Positions 8,408-15,389 of a stretch of 64,000 bases of DNA are shown here, one piece after another. The notes below the pieces were generated by a model. The model did not search any database and was not told the origin of the DNA. It was given only the letters and a program-made list of their open reading frames with translations. The position numbers and the translations under genes are program-made. Position 1 is the first letter of the stretch. Every line of letters starts with the position of its first letter. Location: NCBI RefSeq assembly GCF_003443735.1, contig NZ_CP031969.1:7688001-7752000 (forward strand). The letters run 5' to 3'. The DNA comes from Streptomyces sp. CC0208 (GTDB lineage Bacteria > Actinomycetota > Actinomycetes > Streptomycetales > Streptomycetaceae).

Positions 8408-9628
8408 TCAGCGCCGCAGTACCTTTTCCAGTACTCCCAGCGCCGACGCCAGTTCCTCCGCCGTGATCGTCAACGGCGGTGCCAGGCGGATCGTGGAGCC
8501 GTGGGTGTCCTTGACCAGGATGCCCTCGTGCATCAGCAGCTTGCTGATCTCGCGGCCCGTGCCGATCGCCGGGTCGATGTCCACGCCCGCCCACAGGCCC
8601 CGCGCGCGGAACCCGACCACGCCCCTGCCGACCAGCCCGGTCAACCCGTCGCGCAGGACCGTGCCCAGCTCGGCCGCCCGGCGCTGGAACTCGCCCGTCT
8701 CCAGGAGTTCGACCACCGCCGTGCCCACCGCCGCCGCCAGCGGGTTGCCGCCGAAGGTCGAGCCGTGTTCGCCGGGGCGCAGCACACCGAGGACGTCCCG
8801 GCGGGCGACCACCGCGGAGACCGGGACGATGCCGCCGCCCAGGGCCTTGCCGAGCAGCAGGACGTCCGGGACGACCCCCTCGTGCTCGACGGCGAGCGTA
8901 CGGCCCGTGCGGCCGAGGCCCGACTGGATCTCGTCCGCGACGAACAGGCAGCCCTTGCGGCGGGTGAGCTCACGGACGCCGGTCAGATAGCCGTCGTCCG
9001 GGATGACGACTCCGGCCTCGCCCTGGATGGGTTCGAGGAGCACCGCGGCCGTCGTCTCGTCGACCGCCGCTTCCAGCGCCGCCAGGTCGTTGTACGGCAC
9101 GATCCGGAAGCCCGGGGTGAAGGGGCCGAAGCCCGCCCTCGCCGTCTCGTCCGTGGAGAAGGACACGATCGTCGTCGTACGGCCGTGGAAGTTCTCCGCC
9201 GCCACCACGATCGTCGCCCGGTCGGCCGGGACGCCCTTGACGTCGTACGCCCACTTGCGGGCCACCTTGATGCCGCTCTCCACCGCCTCCGCGCCGGTGT
9301 TCATCGGCAGCACCATGTCCAGGCCGGTCAGCTCGGCCAGGCGCTCCGCGAACTCGGCGAGCCGGTCGTTGTGGAAGGCGCGGGAGGTCAGCGTCAGCCG
9401 GTCCAGCTGCCGGTGGGCCGCCTCGATCAGCGCCGGGTGGCGGTGGCCGAAGTTCAGCGCGGAGTACCCGGCCAGCATGTCGAGGTAGCGGCGGCCCTCC
9501 ACGTCCTCCACCCAGGTGCCCTCGGCACGGGCGACGACCACGGGCAGCGGATGGTAGTTGTGCGCGAGGACCGGTTCCTCGGCGCTGATGAGATCGGCGG
9601 AGGAACGCGTACCTACGGGTGCGGTCAT
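8408..9628 (-). CDS. rocD: Ornithine aminotransferase
   Basis: This 406-residue class III PLP aminotransferase converts ornithine and 2-oxoglutarate to glutamate semialdehyde and glutamate. Visible motifs include the cofactor region GAEAVESGIK, the Asp of FVADEIQSGLGRTG and the Schiff-base lysine in LLLGKALGGG. The GEHGSTFGGNPLA stretch near residue 290 is typical of RocD/ArgD enzymes. ATG at 9628 overlaps the stop of the upstream dimethylarginine-hydrolase gene as ATGA, so the two are translationally coupled. With the Lrp gene just upstream this looks like an arginine/ornithine catabolic operon, which favours RocD over biosynthetic ArgD. Confidence 0.9.
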   Translation of the reverse strand: MTAPVGTRSSADLISAEEPVLAHNYHPLPVVVARAEGTWVEDVEGRRYLDMLAGYSALNFGHRHPALIEAAHRQLDRLTLTSRAFHNDRLAEFAERLAELTGLDMVLPMNTGAEAVESGIKVARKWAYDVKGVPADRATIVVAAENFHGRTTTIVSFSTDETARAGFGPFTPGFRIVPYNDLAALEAAVDETTAAVLLEPIQGEAGVVIPDDGYLTGVRELTRRKGCLFVADEIQSGLGRTGRTLAVEHEGVVPDVLLLGKALGGGIVPVSAVVARRDVLGVLRPGEHGSTFGGNPLAAAVGTAVVELLETGEFQRRAAELGTVLRDGLTGLVGRGVVGFRARGLWAGVDIDPAIGTGREISKLLMHEGILVKDTHGSTIRLAPPLTITAEELASALGVLEKVLRR

Positions 9629-10437
9629 GAGCGGATCTCCTGGGTGCAGCACTTGATGCCGCCGCCGGCCTTGTGGAACTCGGAGAGGTCGACGGGGACG
9701 GGGACATAGCCGTGGTCGTCGAGGCGCAGGGCGAGGGCCTCGGCCTGCGGGGCGATGAAGACGTGCCGGCCGTCGGACACGGAGTTCAGACCGAACGCCA
9801 TCGCGTCGTCGCGGGTCGCGAGCACCGCGTCCGGGTACAGCTGTGCGAGTACCGCGCGGCTGCCCGGCGAAAAGGCCTCCGGGTAATAGGCGATGTTGTT
9901 CTCGTCCAGGACGAACAGCGCGGTGTCCAGGTGATAGAGGTGCGGGTCCACCAGCGTCAGGCTGATCACCGGGTGGCCGAAGAACTCCTGCACCTCGCGG
10001 TGCGCCTCCCGGGTGGTGCGGAACCCGGTGCCCGCCAGCACGTAGCGGCCCGTCCAGACGAGGTCGCCCTCGCCCTCGCAGACCGCCTGGGGGCGCTGGA
10101 CGTCGTAGCCCGCCTTCTTGAACCACAGGTCGTAGTGCGTGGACTCGGGGCGCCGCTCGGGCGCGTGGAACAGGGAGCCGAAGACGCGGCCGCCGACGAC
10201 GACCGCCGAGTTCGCGGCGAAGACCATGTCCGGGAGACCGGGGACCGGCTCCACGGCGTCGACGCTGTGACCGTGGGCCTCGTAGGCGTGGATCAGTGTC
10301 CGCCACTGCTCCTGCGCCAGGTCCACGTCGACATGGGTGTCGGGATGCATCCAGGGATTGATCGCGTACTGCACGGCGAAATGTCTGGGTTCGCAGACGA
10401 GGAAACGCCGTCGGAGCGGCACACGGGAGTCGGACAC
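9625..10437 (-). CDS. ddaH: Dimethylarginine dimethylaminohydrolase-like amidinohydrolase
   Basis: The protein of about 270 residues belongs to the guanidine-modifying (arginine deiminase/DDAH/amidinotransferase) superfamily. It shows an early substrate-binding PDMVFAANSA motif, a catalytic His in LYHLDTALF, and the catalytic Cys in GGGIKCCTQE, eight residues from the C terminus. Family members hydrolyse methylated arginine to citrulline plus methylamines, or act on arginine. The GTG at 10437 has GGAGGAA at good spacing; a longer reading frame upstream lacks such a site. Coupling to rocD and the upstream Lrp regulator suggests a catabolic role feeding the ornithine/glutamate pool. The actual substrate (arginine, monomethyl- or dimethylarginine) cannot be told from sequence. 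Confidence 0.82.
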   Translation of the reverse strand: MSDSRVPLRRRFLVCEPRHFAVQYAINPWMHPDTHVDVDLAQEQWRTLIHAYEAHGHSVDAVEPVPGLPDMVFAANSAVVVGGRVFGSLFHAPERRPESTHYDLWFKKAGYDVQRPQAVCEGEGDLVWTGRYVLAGTGFRTTREAHREVQEFFGHPVISLTLVDPHLYHLDTALFVLDENNIAYYPEAFSPGSRAVLAQLYPDAVLATRDDAMAFGLNSVSDGRHVFIAPQAEALALRLDDHGYVPVPVDLSEFHKAGGGIKCCTQEIRS

Positions 10438-10509
10438 AGAGGGGTTCCTCCGCTTCCTGCGGTGTCTACTGAGGGTTGACACCACGGTAGAAAACGGGCG
10501 GCAGGCCCG

Positions 10510-10531
10510 ACAAGCAACAAGAATTGCGTGT
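10510..10531 (-). promoter_or_regulatory. Imperfect palindrome ACAAGCAA-N6-TTGCGTGT, candidate Lrp site
   Basis: Seven of eight positions are symmetric between 10510-10517 and 10524-10531. It sits upstream of ddaH-rocD and downstream of the Lrp gene, in a locally AT-richer patch. A regulatory role for Lrp here is inferred from position only. Confidence 0.45.
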
Positions 10532-10562
10532 CTGTGCAGGAATGCTGCGTGTTCCTCCGGTG

Positions 10563-10583
10563 AAACGCACGGTTGGTGCGTTT
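10563..10583 (-). promoter_or_regulatory. Perfect palindrome AAACGCAC-N5-GTGCGTTT
   Basis: Arms of 8 bp (10563-10570 and 10576-10583) are perfectly complementary. It lies just past the Lrp stop codon, in the 151-bp gap before ddaH. It could terminate the lrp transcript or be a second regulator site. It shares ACGCA with one arm of the other repeat in the gap. Confidence 0.45.
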
Positions 10584-10588
10584 ACGGC

Positions 10589-11077
10589 CTACGCTTCCGG
10601 CGCAGGCTGGCTCGCCCCCGCCTCGGGGCTTTCCGGGATGAGGTGGGACAGCACCATCACGCTGATCGTCTTCCGGATGAACGGCTCCACGCGGATGCGC
10701 TCCAGCACCTCCTCGAAGTGCTCCACGTCCCGCGCCCGCACGTGCAGCAGCGCGTCCGCGCCGCCGGTCACCGTCATCGCCGCGGTGATCTCCGGATGGT
10801 TGCGGACCACCTCCGCGAGCCGCCGCGGCGGGGCCGCGCCCTCGCAGTACACCTCGACGTACGCCTCCGTGCGCCACCCCAGCGCCGAAGGCTGGACCGT
10901 GGCGGTGAACCCGGTGATCACCCCGGTCTCCCGCAGCCGGTCCACCCGCCGCTTCACCGCCGTGGAGGACAGCCCGATCGCCGAACCGATCTCCGCGAAG
11001 GAGGTCCTGGCGTTCGCCATCAGAGCGGTGATGATCTTCCGGTCGAGCTCGTCGAACGCGGCGGTCCTGCTGTTCAT
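10589..11077 (-). CDS. Lrp/AsnC-family transcriptional regulator
   Basis: The 162-residue protein has an N-terminal AsnC-type winged helix-turn-helix (LDRKIITALMANARTSFAE, then GLSSTAVKRRVDRL, about residues 8-60). A RAM/ACT ligand-binding domain follows, with the typical GGADALLHVRARDVE near residue 100. Such regulators bind amino acids and usually control adjacent amino-acid metabolism genes. ATG at 11077 is chosen to match the usual family length; a longer frame reaches 11128. It is transcribed toward ddaH-rocD, 151 bp away, and two palindromes lie in that gap, so control of ddaH-rocD by this protein in response to arginine or ornithine is a reasonable inference. Confidence 0.88.
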   Translation of the reverse strand: MNSRTAAFDELDRKIITALMANARTSFAEIGSAIGLSSTAVKRRVDRLRETGVITGFTATVQPSALGWRTEAYVEVYCEGAAPPRRLAEVVRNHPEITAAMTVTGGADALLHVRARDVEHFEEVLERIRVEPFIRKTISVMVLSHLIPESPEAGASQPAPEA

Positions 11078-11154
11078 GCCGGCACTGTATCCAGCGGGGG
11101 CGCCGCATCTCGGCACGTGTCCAGTCATACGAATTGCTCCTAGACTCCGGGGTC

Positions 11155-11904
11155 ATGCTGCGCGCCCTGGCTGTCGACGACGAACGCCCCTCGCTGGAGG
11201 AACTGCTCTACCTTCTGAGCGCCGACCCCCGGATCGGCAGTGTGGAGGGGGCCGGTGACGCCACCGAGGCGCTGCGCCGCATCAACCGCGCGCTGGAGTC
11301 CGGGCCGAACGGGCCCGAGGCCATCGACGTGGTCTTCCTGGACATCAACATGCCGGGCCTCGACGGCCTCGACCTCGCCCGGCTGCTGACCGGCTTCGCC
11401 AAGCCACCGCTGGTCGTGTTCGTCACCGCCCACGAGGACTTCGCCGTCCAGGCCTTCGACCTCAAGGCCGTCGACTACGTCCTCAAACCGGTGCGCAAGG
11501 AGCGCCTCGCGGAAGCCGTCCGACGGGCCGCCGAACGCCTCGACGCCGCGCCCCGCATCCCCGTGCACGAACCCGACCCCGACCACATACCCGTCGAACT
11601 CGGCGGGGTGACCCGGTTCGTCGCCGTCGACGACATCACCCACGTCGAGGCCCAGGGCGACTACGCCCGGCTGCACACCGGCCGGGGCAGCCACCTCGTC
11701 CGGATCCCGCTGTCCACGCTGGAGGAGCGCTGGCGCTCGCGCGGCTTCGTCCGCATCCACCGCCGCCATCTCGTCGCCCTGCGCCACGTCGGCGAACTCC
11801 GCCTGGACGCGGGCACGGTGAGCGTCCTCGTCGGCGGCGAGGAACTCCAGGTCAGCCGCCGCCACACCCGCGAGCTGCGGGACCTGCTGATGAGGAGGCC
11901 CTGA
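11155..11904 (+). CDS. LytR/AlgR-type response regulator (REC-LytTR)
   Basis: An N-terminal receiver domain (residues 1-125) has the acidic pair VDDE (Asp8-Asp9), the phospho-acceptor Asp63 in FLDINMPG, and Lys in LKPV. A LytTR DNA-binding domain (about 140-245) shows HVEAQGDYARLHT and FVRIHRRHLV. It is the first gene of a four-gene run with a small membrane protein, a sodium/solute symporter and a LytS-type kinase (13992). Known parallels are the LytS/LytTR pairs BtsSR and YpdAB that control pyruvate-type carboxylate uptake, so control of the co-encoded symporter is likely. ATG at 11155 gives a canonical receiver start. Confidence 0.9.
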   Translation: MLRALAVDDERPSLEELLYLLSADPRIGSVEGAGDATEALRRINRALESGPNGPEAIDVVFLDINMPGLDGLDLARLLTGFAKPPLVVFVTAHEDFAVQAFDLKAVDYVLKPVRKERLAEAVRRAAERLDAAPRIPVHEPDPDHIPVELGGVTRFVAVDDITHVEAQGDYARLHTGRGSHLVRIPLSTLEERWRSRGFVRIHRRHLVALRHVGELRLDAGTVSVLVGGEELQVSRRHTRELRDLLMRRP

Positions 11905-11906
11905 CG

Positions 11907-12269
11907 GTGCCCGGCCAGGACCCCGGGGAGCGCCGGGTCGTCGTCACCGGCCCGCCCCGCCGCGGCCGCCCCGCCTCCGGCTACTACCGGCCCCGCACCG
12001 AGATCGACGAGCAGACGACCCTCGGCCACACCTACGTCCGCTCCCTGATGCGCACCCAACTGCGCGCCGCCCTCGCGGTGTTCGCCTTCCTCGGCCTGCT
12101 GATCGGCCCGCTCCCGCTGCTCTTCGCGGCCATGCCGGACGCCCACCGCCTCGAATGGGGCGTCCTCGGCTTCGGCCTGTACGTCCCGATGGTCCTGCTG
12201 GCCCGCTGGTACGTGCGCCGCGCGGAACGCAACGAACGGGACTTCGTGCGGCTGGTCGAGGACCGATGA
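11907..12269 (+). CDS. Small DUF485-like membrane protein, symporter partner
   Basis: The 120-residue protein has a soluble basic N terminus and two predicted membrane helices (about 52-76 and 84-102) followed by RRAERNERDF. The layout resembles the DUF485-type small partners encoded directly before acetate/monocarboxylate symporters of the SSS family. GTG at 11907 follows the regulator stop by two bases. Its end overlaps the symporter start as ATGA, so it should be made in step with the transporter. A direct assignment to DUF485 cannot be confirmed here. Confidence 0.75.
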   Translation: MPGQDPGERRVVVTGPPRRGRPASGYYRPRTEIDEQTTLGHTYVRSLMRTQLRAALAVFAFLGLLIGPLPLLFAAMPDAHRLEWGVLGFGLYVPMVLLARWYVRRAERNERDFVRLVEDR

Positions 12270-13978
12270 ACTCCAGCTACTCGGTACCGGCCGTCGCGCT
12301 GGTCGTCGTCGCCACCGTCCTCGTCGGCGCCTTCGGCCTGCGTATCTCCCGCACCACCTCCGACTTCTACGTCGCCTCCCGCACCGTCGGCCCCCGCCTC
12401 AACGCGGCCGCCATCAGCGGCGAGTACCTCTCCGCCGCCTCCTTCCTGGGCATCGCGGGCCTGGTCCTCGTCCAGGGCCCCGACATGCTCTGGTACCCGG
12501 TCGGGTACACGGCCGGCTATCTCGTCCTGCTCCTGTTCGTCGCCGCCCCGCTGCGCCGCTCCGGCGCCTACACCCTCCCGGACTTCGCGGAGGCCCGGCT
12601 CGCCTCGCAGGCCGTCAGGCGGCTCGCGGGCGCCTTCGTCGTCGGCGTCGGCTGGCTCTATCTGCTGCCGCAACTCCAGGGCGCCGGGCTGACGTTGACC
12701 GTGCTCACCGGGGCGCCCCAGTGGCTCGGCGGAGTCATCGTCGCGGCCGTCGTGGTCGCCACGGTCGCCGCGGGCGGCATGCGCAGCATCACCTTCGTGC
12801 AGGCCTTCCAGTACTGGCTCAAACTCACCGCGCTGCTCGTCCCCGCCCTCTTCCTCATCCTCGCCTGGCAGGGCGACGGCGCCCCCAGCCACGCCTTCGA
12901 GGAACCGGCCACCTTCCGCGAACAGCGCGTGGTCCGCGTCGACTCCACCCTCGACCTCAAGCTGGAGAGCCCCCTGACCGTCACCGTCACCGGCACGGTC
13001 GACGGCCGCCGGCACGACGACCACAAGCTCGAACTCCCCACCGGCACCCACCACATCGAACGGGGCACCCGTCTCACCTTCGCCAAAGGCACCACGGTCC
13101 CCACCGCCGACCGCGGCACCAGCGACGGCATGTCGACCTCCCTCGCCGCGGGCCGCGAGGACCGGCCCCTGTACGCCACGTACGGACTGATCCTCGCCAC
13201 CTTTCTCGGCACCATGGGCCTGCCGCACGTCGTCGTCCGCTTCTACACCAGCCCGCACGGCGTCGCCGCCCGCCGCACCACGGTCGCCGTCCTCGGCCTG
13301 ATCGGCTGCTTCTACCTCCTGCCCCCGGTCTACGGCGCCCTCGGCCGCCTGTACGCCCCGGAACTCACCCTCACCGGCGACGCCGACGCCGCCGTGCTGC
13401 TGCTCCCCGAGCGCATGATCGGCGGACTCGGCGGTGACCTGCTGGGCGCGCTGGTGGCGGGCGGTGCCTTCGCGGCCTTCCTGTCCACGGCCTCCGGACT
13501 CACCATGGCCGTGGCGGGCGTCCTCACCCAGGACGTCCTGCCCGCGCGCGGCGTACGGCACTTCCGGCTCGGCACGGTCCTCGCGATGTTCGTCCCGCTC
13601 GCCGCGAGCGTCCTGGTCGGCGGACTGCCCGTCGCCGACGCGGTCGGGCTCGCCTTCGCCGTCTCCGCCTCCTCGTTCTGTCCGCTGCTGGTGCTCGGCA
13701 TCTGGTGGCGGCGGCTGACCCCGCCCGGCGCGGCGGCGGGCATGCTGGTCGGCGGCGGCTCCGCCTTCCTCGCCGTGGCCGCGACCATGGCCGGCTTCCC
13801 GGCCGGCGGCCCGCTGCACGCCCTGCTCGCCTGGCCCGCGCTCTGGTCGGTGCCCCTCGGCTTCCTCACCATGGTGCTGGTGTCCCTGGCCACCGCGAGC
13901 CGGGTACCGGCGGGCACGGCGGCGATCCTGGCCCGCTTCCACCTGCCGGAGGAACTGCGGGCGGAGGTCAAGGCATGA
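12266..13978 (+). CDS. Sodium/solute symporter (SSS family), acetate/monocarboxylate type
   Basis: The 570-residue integral membrane protein has about a dozen hydrophobic segments. SSS features include DFYVASRTVGP near the start, SGEYLSAASFLG in the second helix region, and GGAFAAFLSTASGLTMAVAG in the sodium-site helix. These match ActP/MctP-like carboxylate transporters. An odd hydrophilic insertion of roughly 100 residues (about 202-303) separates two transmembrane segments and is rich in beta-prone VTVTGTVDG-like sequence. ATG at 12266 overlaps the preceding small gene. Co-transcription with a LytS/LytTR pair suggests substrate-induced uptake, but the substrate itself is not determined by sequence. 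Confidence 0.88.
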   Translation: MNSSYSVPAVALVVVATVLVGAFGLRISRTTSDFYVASRTVGPRLNAAAISGEYLSAASFLGIAGLVLVQGPDMLWYPVGYTAGYLVLLLFVAAPLRRSGAYTLPDFAEARLASQAVRRLAGAFVVGVGWLYLLPQLQGAGLTLTVLTGAPQWLGGVIVAAVVVATVAAGGMRSITFVQAFQYWLKLTALLVPALFLILAWQGDGAPSHAFEEPATFREQRVVRVDSTLDLKLESPLTVTVTGTVDGRRHDDHKLELPTGTHHIERGTRLTFAKGTTVPTADRGTSDGMSTSLAAGREDRPLYATYGLILATFLGTMGLPHVVVRFYTSPHGVAARRTTVAVLGLIGCFYLLPPVYGALGRLYAPELTLTGDADAAVLLLPERMIGGLGGDLLGALVAGGAFAAFLSTASGLTMAVAGVLTQDVLPARGVRHFRLGTVLAMFVPLAASVLVGGLPVADAVGLAFAVSASSFCPLLVLGIWWRRLTPPGAAAGMLVGGGSAFLAVAATMAGFPAGGPLHALLAWPALWSVPLGFLTMVLVSLATASRVPAGTAAILARFHLPEELRAEVKA

Positions 13979-13991
13979 GACGGGTGACGGC

Positions 13992-15197
13992 ATGAGCGGA
14001 TTCCTGGCCGGGCTGTGCGTGGCGATCCTCCCGCTGCTCGCCGCGGGCTTCTGGCTGGGCCGGCGCACGGCCCACCCGCAGACCCTGGGCGGCCTGGGCA
14101 CCCCCGTCGAGCACGCCACCTTCGAGACCCTGCACACCGCCTCCCTGGCCGCGCCCCCGCTGCGGGCGGGGCTGACGGAGGAAACCGCCCGCAAGTCGGC
14201 GCGCAGACTGCGCTCCCTGCTCGGCACGGACGCGCTGTGCCTCACCGACCAGAAGCAGGTCCTGGTCTGGGACGGCGTGGGCAGTCACCACCGCACCGAG
14301 ATCATGGAACGCCTCGCGGGCCCGCTGGAGACCGGCCGCGGCGAGGCCTTCCCGCTGACCTGCGACGCCCCGGACTGCCCGGTGCGCTGGGCGGTCGTCA
14401 CCCCGCTCACCGTCGACGACCGCGTCCACGGCACCCTGGTCGCCTGCGCGCCCCGCGAGTCGGCCGTCCTGGTCCGCGCCGTCGGGGAGGTCGCACGCTG
14501 GGTCAGTGTGCAGCTGGAGTTGGCGGACCTGGACCAGTCCCGCACCCGGCTGATAGAGGCCGAGATCAAGGCACTTCGGGCCCAGATCTCCCCGCACTTC
14601 ATCTTCAACTCGCTCGCGGTGATCGCCTCGTTCGTCCGCACCGACCCCGAGCGCGCCCGCGAACTGCTCCTCGAATTCGCCGACTTCACCCGCTACTCGT
14701 TCCGCAGGCACGGCGACTTCACCACCCTCGCCGACGAACTCCACGCCATCGACCACTACTTGGCGCTCGTCAGGGCACGCTTCGGCGACCGCCTCGCCGT
14801 CACCCTCCAGATCGCCCCGGAGGTCCTGCCCGTCACCCTGCCGTTCCTGTGCCTGCAGCCCCTGGTCGAGAACGCCATCAAGCACGGCCTGGAGGGCAAG
14901 ACCGAGAAGTGCCGGCTGCAGATCACCGCCCAGGACGCCGGCGCCGAGGCCCTCGTCGTCATCGAGGACGACGGCGCCGGCATGGACCCGGTCCTGCTCC
15001 GCCGTATCCTCGCGGGCGAGGTCAGCCCCTCGGGCGGCATCGGCCTGTCCAACGTCGACGACCGGCTCCGCCAGGTGTACGGGGACTCCTACGGACTCGT
15101 CATCGAGACCGCCGTCGGCGCGGGCATGAAGATCACCGCCCGGCTGCCCAAGTACCAGCCGGGCGTGCACTCGGCGGGCCGTCTCACGGACGGCTGA
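13992..15197 (+). CDS. LytS-type sensor histidine kinase
   Basis: This 401-residue kinase has a single N-terminal hydrophobic anchor (residues 4-22), a GAF-like region (about 60-175) and a His-kinase domain of the LytS class. The phospho-acceptor His202 lies in ALRAQISPHFIFNSL. The ATPase shows an N box PLVENAIKHGLEG and a glycine motif DDGAGMD, then GGIGLSNVDDRL. It lacks the multi-helix 5TM sensor of LytS itself, so it may sense an intracellular ligand or the adjacent symporter. It closes the four-gene run and is the obvious partner of the response regulator at 11155. Two bases separate its stop from a convergent small gene. Confidence 0.9.
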   Translation: MSGFLAGLCVAILPLLAAGFWLGRRTAHPQTLGGLGTPVEHATFETLHTASLAAPPLRAGLTEETARKSARRLRSLLGTDALCLTDQKQVLVWDGVGSHHRTEIMERLAGPLETGRGEAFPLTCDAPDCPVRWAVVTPLTVDDRVHGTLVACAPRESAVLVRAVGEVARWVSVQLELADLDQSRTRLIEAEIKALRAQISPHFIFNSLAVIASFVRTDPERARELLLEFADFTRYSFRRHGDFTTLADELHAIDHYLALVRARFGDRLAVTLQIAPEVLPVTLPFLCLQPLVENAIKHGLEGKTEKCRLQITAQDAGAEALVVIEDDGAGMDPVLLRRILAGEVSPSGGIGLSNVDDRLRQVYGDSYGLVIETAVGAGMKITARLPKYQPGVHSAGRLTDG

Positions 15198-15199
15198 CG

Positions 15200-15376
15200 T
15201 CAGGTGCTGCGGGTGGCCACCATGCCGAGGGTGATCAGGCCCAGCACGACCCAGCCGAACCACAGCCAGCCGTTGCTGCCGAGCGCCACCGTGTAGGCCG
15301 TCACCGCGACGAGACCGCCGACGGTGAGCACCCCCATCGTTCGGGTCGAGCCGTCCGTGGAACCGCTACCGGGCAT
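15200..15376 (-). CDS. 58-residue membrane protein, unknown
   Basis: A short reading frame starts at ATG 15376 with an excellent ribosome binding site (AGGAGGG at 8-10 bases) and ends at 15200. The product is about 58 residues with two hydrophobic helices (roughly 15-32 and 38-54) separated by SNGWLWFG. It sits 13 bp after the Ser/Thr kinase gene on the same strand and is almost end-to-end with the convergent sensor kinase. I do not recognise a family. The ribosome binding site, operon position and membrane-type composition support it as real. It is short enough to be missed by automatic calling. Confidence 0.7.
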   Translation of the reverse strand: MPGSGSTDGSTRTMGVLTVGGLVAVTAYTVALGSNGWLWFGWVVLGLITLGMVATRST

Positions 15377-15389
15377 CGCAACACCCTCC

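Noticed and set aside
12032-14245. 737-codon minus-strand open frame across the symporter and kinase region
   Set aside because: Low-complexity Gly/Arg/Glu/Asp-rich product with no start signal, antisense to a well-supported transporter gene.
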